Below are positions 56,317 to 64,000 of a stretch of 64,000 nt of DNA, one piece after another. The position numbers and the translations under genes were made by a program. Source of the DNA: Psococerastis gibbosa (taxonomy: Eukaryota > Arthropoda > Insecta > Psocodea > Psocidae). Within the stretch, counting starts at the first letter, position 1; each line of letters opens with the position of its first letter. Where the stretch lies: assembly GCA_963971405.1 (NCBI GenBank), contig OZ020486.1, positions 33,379,419 to 33,443,418 on the forward strand. Reading direction: 5' to 3'. Below the pieces are notes generated by a model. The model saw only the letters and a program-made list of their open reading frames with translations. It was not told the DNA's origin and did not search any database.

Positions 56317-57601
56317 CAGTGCCGGATTAACCCCTGGGGGGCCGGGAGCACAAGATATGGGGGGGGGGGGTTACCAGAGGCGGACGAGGCGGTCCCAGAC
56401 AGAGGCCTCAGACAGACAGACCTCATAAAAGGGGGAGGCATTTGTCAGTGGCGTAACGGAAGGTGTATAAATTGGCGCCTCTCCACCCATTTTCATAGAA
56501 GTGGCTCAGGACACAGAGGGCAGAAATATTGGGGTTTTCCACAATTCGGGAGCAAGAAGGCTTAAATATATTACAAGAAATCAATATAATTATGGACAAG
56601 GGGGGCCCGGGTCCCCCCCCCCCCCGGGAGAATTTTTTGGAAAAATAGAGCTGAAATTGTGAAATTTTACGCATTTTGAGAGCAATAAGGCTTATATATT
56701 ACAGTGAATCTATATAAATGTGATGGACAAAGGGGGCCCAGGAGTCTCCCCCGGGAGAAAAGTTTTGAAAAATAGGGCTGAAATAGTGAGGTATTGCGCA
56801 TTTTGAGTGCTGTAACACTTAGATTTTAGAGGCAATGAATATAACTGTTGTCCAAAGGGAGGGGGGGGGGCGCAATTGCCCGCAGTGCCGGGCGCTGCGT
56901 CCGCCTCTGGTCCCAGACATCATAAAAGGGGGAGGCACTTGTCAGTGGCGTAACGATAGATTTTCGAAGAGGGAGGTGTATAATTTGGCGCCCCTCCACC
57001 CATTTCGATAAAAGTGTATAAAATGGGGCAAGCCGTTCTCATGGACGTATGCAGCGTTTGAATTAATGACCTTAGCTCGGTTCGGAGGATATGAAGGGGG
57101 ACCCGGGGTCTACATCGCGGGAGAAATTTAGCGAAAACAGACTTGAAATAGTATGATTTTACACATATTGATAGCAGTAACTTGAATTTAAATGAAATTC
57201 GACAGGCAATTAATACACTAAAATTGCTACCAAGGGGGGCCCGGGGGTCTCACCCGGTTGAAATTTTTTAAAAAAATGAGGCTGAAATATTGAGGTTTTA
57301 CACATTTGAAAGCAATAAATGATATATTATTTATTTATATATTACAGGGAATTAATATAATTGTGAATTAGGTCTCCTTAATAATATATGATTAATAATA
57401 ATATTGTGATTCTACGCATTTTGAGAGGAATAAGGTTTATAAATTACAAGCAATTAATATAATTGGGAAAAATGTTTGAGAAAATGTTTCAACACACAAT
57501 TTCCCGCCAAAAAAACTCATTCTGGGGGGGCCGGAATTTTAGGCAATTCTGGGGGGGCCGGGGGCCTGTGCCCCAAGTGCCCATGGGTTAATCCGGCACT
57601 G
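56317..57601. mobile_element. hAT-type element, perfect 8-bp target duplication
   Basis: CAGTGCCGGATTAACCC is mirrored by GGGTTAATCCGGCACTG. AGTGTGTG flanks both ends (56309-56316, 57602-57609). It carries a second hAT-like element (56375-56909) and several hairpin units. No transposase frame is present. Confidence 0.9.
56375..56909. mobile_element. CAGAGGCGG-ended hAT-like element nested in a hAT element
   Basis: CAGAGGCGGACGAGGC and GCTGCGTCCGCCTCTG match the ends of 10171-10567. A direct repeat of GTCCCAGAC (left interior and right flank) and of CATAAAAGGGGGAGGCA suggests a partial duplication during insertion, so the target duplication is unclear. Confidence 0.65.
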
Positions 57602-57777
57602 AGTGTGTGTATTTAGCGGTTTGGTAATAACTTATTGAAAAATACTGTACATTTAGAAAAAATAATATATATTGAAAAAAACCGAGTGTGTGCTTAAGAC
57701 CGCAAGACAGAAGTGAAAACTTCATTGGCAATCCCAATTAATTTATATGCATATAGTCAATAATATTATGTACTATG

Positions 57778-58687
57778 CATTGGCGTCAATTCCCAAAATT
57801 TCTGGGTTGGGGCTTTAGGACCCCAAGACCTTGTTCCCCCGGAGAAAAAAATCGATAAATGGGCCCATATTAATGAGGTTTTACGCATATTATACCCTGG
57901 AGAAAGGGGAGCCCGGGGGTCCCCCTGGAGAATAAAAGAGATAATTGGGCCCAAATTAGTGAGGTTTTACGAATATTCTATCCTAGAGAAAGGGGGGTCC
58001 GGGGGTCTTCCCCGGAAAAAAAATTGATGAATAGGCCCAATTACGGAGGTTTTACGCATTTTGAAAGCAGTACAATTGCGATTTTGCAGACGGGATCTCC
58101 CCCGAAGAAAATATATAAAAGAATAGGTCTGAAATAATGGGGTTTTAAGCATTTTGTGTAATTTAATTTTGTGAAAGTACTCGGTCAATATGTTGATTTT
58201 TGATTTCCAACTTATACGTAGGCCTAGACTAGTATACGGAAATCTTTGTGATGGTCGAAATTTTCGATTCCAAGATTTCGACGGACTTACACGTTTTGAG
58301 GTCCCAGGAACCCAAAAAAGTGGTTTTTACGAAATGTCTGTCTGTAGCTCTGTCTGTCTGTCTGTCGCTCTGTCTGTCTGATCATCGATTTCCGAGCAAA
58401 CCAAACTCAATTTGGGGGGGGGGGGGTTATTCTCAAAAAACTCCGAAAAAACGAAAAATTGGGGTTTTAAGCATTTTGAGTAATATATGTTTTGGGAAAG
58501 TACTTGGTCAATATGTTGATTTTTTTTCATGTAAAATAAGCATACTAAGAATTAATTGCCCCTTCATTATTGTGGATACTATGCCTTTAGCCTGCATAAC
58601 GCCTTTGTCACCAGAAATCCTGGGGGGGGGGGGAGCTACGGGTGCACTTAGCCCCCCCCCCCCAGGACCCCCCTTTTTACGCCAATG
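57778..58687. mobile_element. hAT-like element with minisatellite, third copy
   Basis: CATTGGCGTCAATTCCC and TTTTTACGCCAATG are inverted ends. The flanks GTACTATG and GTATTATG match at 7 of 8, and removing the element restores the left arm of the surrounding inverted-repeat element. The interior is the inverse of 1099-1745 plus a block of repeat A. Confidence 0.8.
58200..58440 (+). repeat. head of repeat A inside the hAT element
   Basis: ATCTTTGTGATGGTCGAAAT, CACGTTTTGAGGTCCCAGG and a TGTC microsatellite match the head at 8176-8310. Only this part is present. Confidence 0.6.
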
Positions 58688-59983
58688 GTATTATGTAGTA
58701 TTGATGTACAATATTATTAGGGATCGTGTTTGTAAAGATTGAATGAGAAACAAGTCAGAAATTAAAGTTAATATTTATAAAATTCTATATTAAATCAAAT
58801 TATTTTTTACAATGTTTCTTTAAGCATGCATTATTATCACATATTATCATTACGTATCAATTATAACTACAGGTTTTAATTTAATAAAGACAATTAAGAG
58901 GTTAAGAATAGAATACGTATTAATTTTAATTTCTGACTTATTTCTTATTCAATCTACGATTCCTAATAATACTGCATAATACATAATATTAATTATTATA
59001 TGCATATAAATTGATTGGGATTGCCAATGAAGTTTTCACTTCTGCCGTGCGGTCTTAAGCACACACTCGTTTTTTTTAAATATTTTATTAATTAACGTGC
59101 GCGGAAGCGCACGAGCCATGTTCCAAAACCCACCCGACTGTTGCGCGACCCTGTAGTTATATTTATTTACATAGTAGGCCTATGAGAAATAATTTGTCGT
59201 TGTTAAATTTTAACAAGATTAGCCTAACTAGATAGTGGTATCTTAACGATGTTTCCATTTCCTAATTTTTAATTTGAGACATTTAGTATGCTGAATCACA
59301 TAGTGAATATCCCTATTTAATTCATTTCCATTCCAAATCCAAAAGAGCTCGAACATGTGGAAGAAACTAGAACTAGAAACTGATGTAGGTACGTAGGTAG
59401 GTAGGTAGGTACCATTGTACAAATGGTTTACCGTTGTCTAGCTGGGCAACACAAGGTTGCACCACTTACCACTACCATACAGGTCTTCACCTTGGCCCTT
59501 AGTTCTACCTAGGGTTGCAAAATCTCATCCACCAAAATCCAAACACACCAGTTTTTTCTATTCCAATATGTAGCCTACATAAATATCCTACATAAATATA
59601 GTTGCAAAATTTATCATATTTTTTTTTATTAAATTGACTTATCCATATTATTTATTGTACTTACTACTGTTTTCTGAATTTTAATTGTTCAAAGAATAAT
59701 TGTGCTTGTTGCTGCTCGTTCCGTAATATCTTTCTTTATTAAAAATCGGAGTTCCCCTGGCATTATTCACCCACATTGAAATTGATCAATAACTCAGCTT
59801 TTATCATTATTTATTACAAGCTCAAAGATGGCTCAAAGACACAAAAATATAGTAGGCCTAGTTTCGCCTGCAGTCCAATGTTTTATAAAATATAGTAGTT
59901 TGACATGAAATATCGTAGAATACTATATATTATAATTATAGTAGGGTTGGCAACCCTAGTTCAACAATATATATCGCAGTAAT

Positions 59984-61089
59984 CAGGGCCGGTTTTACCA
60001 GGCGCGGGGCCTGTGGTGGTTCCATCGCGCGGGGCCCCTACCTTAGGACGTATTTTCTCGGGGGGGGGGGGGGAATTTGAAAATACAGGTATAAGTTTGA
60101 AATAGTGGGGTAAAGTATGGATTTTACAAAGCCTACAAAATAATGCTTATTCATAAAAATTATATTACATTTAACCCGCAGAAGGTACCTCTCTGGGCTT
60201 TTGCAACTAGAATGGACATCTGACTAACATAGATGTCAGAGTCTAGAGCATGCAAATTCTGCAATGGAGCTAGGTAGACGAACTTGGGGTGCTCGCAGAG
60301 ACCTACTATACCGCTTCTAAACCTGGCTCTCCTGAGAGAGATAGGCCTCGAGGAAGTGAAGCGATGTAGATACTTTGTTGTAGGGGGCACAAATAGGCCC
60401 AATAGGTTTAAGTGCACATAGGTAACACCCTATACCACATTAAATAAAAAAAATAAATAAAAATAATAACCCGTAGAGGGGGGCCCGGGGGTCTCCCCCT
60501 GCGGAAAAATGTGAAAATATAAACGCAAAATAGTGGGGCTCCACGCATTTTCACGGCAGTAAAGTAAGGATTTTACAAAGCCTACAAAAGAATGCTTATT
60601 CATAAAAATTATATTGCATTTCACCCAAAGACGGGGCCCGGGGGTCTCCCACGGGGGAAAAAAATTTAAATTGTAAGTGCAAAACAGTGGGGTATTACAG
60701 TAGGAAAGCTTGCAAAGGAATGCATACTCATATTGCTCCATACAGGGGGACCTGGGGTCTCCACGGGGGATTTTTTTTTTAAAAAATAGGTGCGATATAG
60801 TGAGGTTTTACGATTTTAACAGCAGTAAAGCTTATAATGTACTGAGGAAGAAATATTTATGTTACCGAAGCCCCCCCCCCCTTGGCTGCGGCCTTGCTAC
60901 ATACGGGCACAAATTCCCGCTTCAATTTAAAACTTAAAAATGTTTTTACACTTTTTTTTGTTTTTTACAAATTATTCTAATTATTAATTTCTTTATATTA
61001 TTATTAAAAATTTTGACAAGCGCGGGGCCACCCGAAAGCGCGGGGCCTGTGTTTTTGGTCACACTCGCCACATAGTAAAACCAGCTCTG
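59984..61089. mobile_element. hAT-type element, perfect 8-bp target duplication
   Basis: CAGGGCCGGTTTTACC and the inverse of CAGAGCTGGTTTTACT mark the ends. GCAGTAAT flanks both sides (59976-59983, 61090-61097). CGCGGGGCCTGTG occurs inside both ends. The interior has hairpin units and an 85-codon minus frame at 60160-60417 that I do not recognise. Confidence 0.88.
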
Positions 61090-61129
61090 GCAGTAATGTC
61101 CCAGCCAACATAAAAGTAGAGGATTTAGA

Positions 61130-62160
61130 GGGAATGCACTTTTTCCCCGGATAAGCGTAGATCGTGGGTTCGAATCCCGACGAACCAAGTTTTTCTATCT
61201 TCAAATTTCTTTCTATCCTCTTTTAGGAGAGTGTCTTCATTGTACAATATAGATGTAGGTATTTTAATGAAAGTTTTGATTTTTCAGGTTGCAGACATTT
61301 CGGCAGGACTGCAGGACTCTTCGGTACAGCTTGAAGGTTTCACCTTTACTGGCTTTGCTGCTTGTTTTGTTTAGGTATACATTGTAGGTGAGTTCCACAA
61401 GTAATTACTTATAGAAGGTCCACCATTTATTTCATGATAAATCGCTTTATTTCATGTATCGTCGATGTACTGTCCCACATCCAGCACAGTATAGTTGGAG
61501 ATTTATACGGGATTGCGGTCCATCCGTTCAGAAAAAGCCCCGGATAGGCATAGATCGTGGGTTCGAATCCCGCCAAGTCCAATTTTTTAGACATTCAAAT
61601 TTCTTCCTATCCTCTTTTAGGAGAGTGTCTTCATTGTACAATATAGATGTAGGTATTTTAATGAAAGTTTTTATTTTTCAGGTTGCAGACATTTCGGCAG
61701 GACTCTTCGGTACAGCTTGAAGGTTTCACCTTTACTGGCTTTGCTGCTTGTTTTGTTTAGGTATACATTGTAGGTGAGTTCCACAAGTAATTACTTATAG
61801 AAGGTCCACCATTTATTTCATGATAAATCGCTTTATTTCATGTATCGTCGATGTACTGTCCCACATCCAGCACATTATAGTTGGAGATTTATACGGGATT
61901 GCGGTCCATCCGTTCAGAAAAAGCCCCGGATAGGCATAGATCGTGGGATCGAATCCCGCCAAGTCCAATTTTTTAGACATTCAAATTTCTTCCTATTCTC
62001 TTTTAGGAGAGTGTCTTCATTGTATAATACAGATGTAGGTATTTTACTGAAAGTATTAATTTTTCAGGTTGCAGACATTTCGGCAGGACTGCAGGACTCT
62101 TCGGTACAGCTTGAAGGTTTCAGCTTTACTGGCTTTGCTGCTTGTTTTGTTTAGGTATAT
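61130..62160 (+). repeat. tandem array with tRNA-like B-box in each unit
   Basis: Units of about 393 and 386 bp repeat CCCCGGATA at 61145, 61538 and 61924. Each carries GTGGGTTCGAATCCCGCC, a T-arm-like stem with a canonical internal promoter B-box (GGTTCGAATCC; the third copy reads GGATCGAATCC), followed by CAAGTCCAATTTTT, a T run like an RNA polymerase III stop. The copies are over 95% alike by eye. No full tRNA cloverleaf could be drawn. The array ends about 190 bp before the transposase gene. Confidence 0.7.
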
Positions 62161-62352
62161 ATATATATTGTATTAGGTTTGTTACTCAAGTAATTGGGTG
62201 CCCCTCTGAACCACATTCCTAATTAATTGAACAAAAAAAAGGCGGTAAATAAATACATTTGATTTGAACTACTTTTTTAGGGTCCGCCATTAATTTCAGT
62301 CAGTCAGGTCGTTTATAAAGTTTTCCTGATTCTTATTGGAGCCTGCCTTAAA

Positions 62353-64000
62353 ATGGACACCACGCAAACACCACAGATGTATAAAATTAACAGTCCGATT
62401 AATAGTTGTGGCATTTTGAGAATGCTTGCAGAAGTAAAGGGTGGGTTATGGGGAGGGAATTTAGTTAGATGTAATCTCCCTCACAAGCCATCTGCTGGGT
62501 CGATTTTTTGTTCAAATGATAGGAGTTTCGATTACGAATGCGATGGGTATCGGTGGATTAGAAATGGGACTCATCAATCCGCAGAATTGAATGCTACTGT
62601 GTACTACTACAAAATTCATCTTCCCAGTAACGTAGGCCTACCTTCTGCCTTGAAATTTATGAAACGTGTGTGGAAGTTTATTGATGAGCCCTATTTTTTA
62701 GTTCATTACATAGGGGACCACACTTTAGCTATTGATTTTCCTCATGGAAATAGTAAAAAGTGTAGACCATTTGTGCCCACTTCCAAAAGAGTGAAACGCG
62801 TTATTAAGGAGCAATTAGTGGCTACTGGTGGAGATATCGGCCCTCAAAAACTGTATGGGCAACTATGTACCAGAGCTATGTTTGATGAGTTTGGCAAGCC
62901 GCGGAACCGAAAACAAATAGAAAACTATAAATTCCAGATGAATGAAGAAAGAACTCGTACCGATGCAATTGCCGCCATTATGGCTATGAAAGATGATGCG
63001 GAGTTTGCCGATTTCATTTTACATGTAGGTTTAGTTCCTTTTCATTTAGTTTTTGGGGCTCCACCAGCAGTGCAACTTGCCAAACGCCTGCTCACGGCTT
63101 ACCAGGATGACATTATGCTTCCACAATTACTAGGATACGACACAACGTTCGAAATGTGCGATTTCTACGTGTCCGTATTAGTGATGAAAAATACAGAATT
63201 AGAAAATAATCCGATTTTTCCAGTTTTATATTTAATTCATGACAAAAAGAACAATGAGGCGCATAACTTATTTTGGAAGCACGTGAGCAGTATTTTTCGG
63301 ACATTAGTAGAATGTGGTGGATAGAGAAGATGCATTAACTAATGGCATTCTTAATAACATTAAAAGTTCAGAGGGTTACCTACTTTATTGTACTAATCAT
63401 ATTTTGAAAAATGTCGAAAGATGGGTGAAAAATAAGTTGTAGGCTATAAGACTCACATGCAGCAACTTTTTCACACAGAAAATGAGAATCAGCTCTTAAG
63501 TGCAGTTACGAAGTTGAAATCGCTATGGCATGCGGACTTTTCAACCTATTTCAGTAAATGCCTTGAAAACGATCTGAAATTTTCTTACAAGGGTCGAAGC
63601 AATAAGTTCACCGCATTTAATAACCGGTTGGTAACAAATAATATTTGTGAAAGTTTTAATAGCCAAATTAAGAGACATACCAACTGGAAGGAAATGCGAG
63701 TGGACGCGTTGTTATTGTCGTTGATAAATTATCAGTTACAATTATGTAATGAGTTTGTTAGGGCTTTTGAAAATGTAGGTAATTATTATGTCAAGGATAC
63801 ATATATAGATGCTAGGTATAATTTTGATTTTGTCCCGTTTGACGTGTCTGCTGCTATTAAGCGTATTAATGACTCTAGGCCTAGGAAGGAAGTTATGGAG
63901 GAAGTAATGACGGAAAAGGAGGTCAATTTCACAACGAGTCAAGGCATTCTTGCACGGCAATGTATTGACAAGAAGCTTGTATATAGTTGTCCAGACCCTC
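62353..64000 (+). pseudogene. MULE-type transposase with CG-1-like N-terminal domain, frameshifted, runs off the window
   Basis: Frame one (62353-63324, 323 codons) starts at ATG. Residues 45-122 (KPSAGSIF, DGYRWIRNG, YYYKIHLPS, KFMKRVWKFI, YFLVHYIGD) follow the order of the CG-1 DNA-binding domain. Residues 261-310 (GYDTTFEMCDFYVSVLVM, FPVLYLIHDKK) look like the first catalytic-Asp block of a Mutator-like DDE transposase. Near 63315 a one-base shift leads to VVDREDALTNGI and LLYCTNHILKNVERWV, the expected second Asp block. A second shift near 63440 opens a frame to the window end with NRLVTNNICESFNSQIKRH, typical of the C-terminal part. Two shifts mean the copy is dead or the assembly has errors. 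Exact superfamily placement is inference. Confidence 0.7.

Larger units (their letters stand above)
57680..59075. repeat. long-inverted-repeat element split by a hAT element
   Basis: The left arm (57680-57777 plus 58688-58790) is the inverse of about 58790-59075. Paired words include GAGTGTGTGCTTAAGACCGC, GAAAACTTCATTGGCAATCC and AAGTCAGAAATTAAA. The arms exceed 200 bp. It is non-coding. Confidence 0.75.

Noticed and set aside
56314..56565. 83-codon frame across 56.3-56.6 kb
   Set aside because: It spans the ends of two nested transposons and G runs; not conserved coding.
58248..58742. 164-codon plus-strand frame
   Set aside because: It reads through repeat A, a microsatellite and poly-G/C runs of a hAT element. 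Artefact of repeats.
60160..60417. 85-codon minus-strand frame inside the hAT element at 59984-61089
   Set aside because: No transposase or other domain could be recognised, and the rest of the element is hairpin repeat.
61530..61590. Candidate tRNA gene (T-arm and acceptor-like sequence)
   Set aside because: No D-arm, anticodon arm or 5' acceptor strand could be paired; better explained as a tRNA-derived repeat.

Overview
The window is animal nuclear DNA, most likely from an arthropod and probably an insect. The grounds are intron-split genes with consensus splice sites, a poly(A) polymerase whose exons read like insect homologues, frequent TAGGCCTA words, and a very heavy load of short non-autonomous DNA transposons. 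The species cannot be named from the sequence alone.

Host genes fill a minority of the window. (1) At 14025-14250 (-) there is a 5' untranslated exon plus a first coding exon of an unrecognised gene that continues leftwards. (2) At 17141-28183 (+) there are nine coding exons of nuclear poly(A) polymerase, with all three catalytic aspartates and a bipartite nuclear localisation signal; the 3' end is unresolved. (3) At 32747-32884 (-) there is a 45-codon small ORF followed by a good poly(A) signal. (4) At 34224-37527 (-) there are three exons of PPP1R11 (protein phosphatase 1 inhibitor-3). (5) At 36083-37348 (-) there is an intronless 421-aa class III CoA-transferase (SUGCT, mitochondrial). It lies wholly inside PPP1R11 intron 1, on the same strand, and its ATG is 98 nt after the PPP1R11 exon 1 donor. 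Weaker unassigned exon candidates are at 30627-30667, 38051-38190 and 41425-41851.

Most of the remaining sequence is mobile DNA. 0-14 kb, 42-62 kb and the gene introns hold many hAT-like miniature elements with 8-bp target duplications. Several of the duplications are perfect, and runs of G or C sit just inside the termini. A second group is a modular MITE family with ends like GGCGN(3)TTCCACCG and a shared central palindrome (GACGTGGTAGCAGACATT). A third is long foldback elements carrying TGTC-rich heads. Nesting is common: hAT inside foldback, hAT inside hAT, MITE inside MITE. LINE fragments lie at 2.1 kb, 28.6 kb and 39.5-40.6 kb. Tandem arrays include a two-monomer satellite (25.9-26.5 kb), a triplicated splice donor (22.6-22.9 kb) and a tRNA-like array (61.1-62.2 kb).

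The right edge carries the most unusual coding sequence. It is a frameshifted MULE-type transposase (62353 to beyond 64000) whose N-terminus resembles the CG-1 DNA-binding domain of CAMTA transcription factors.
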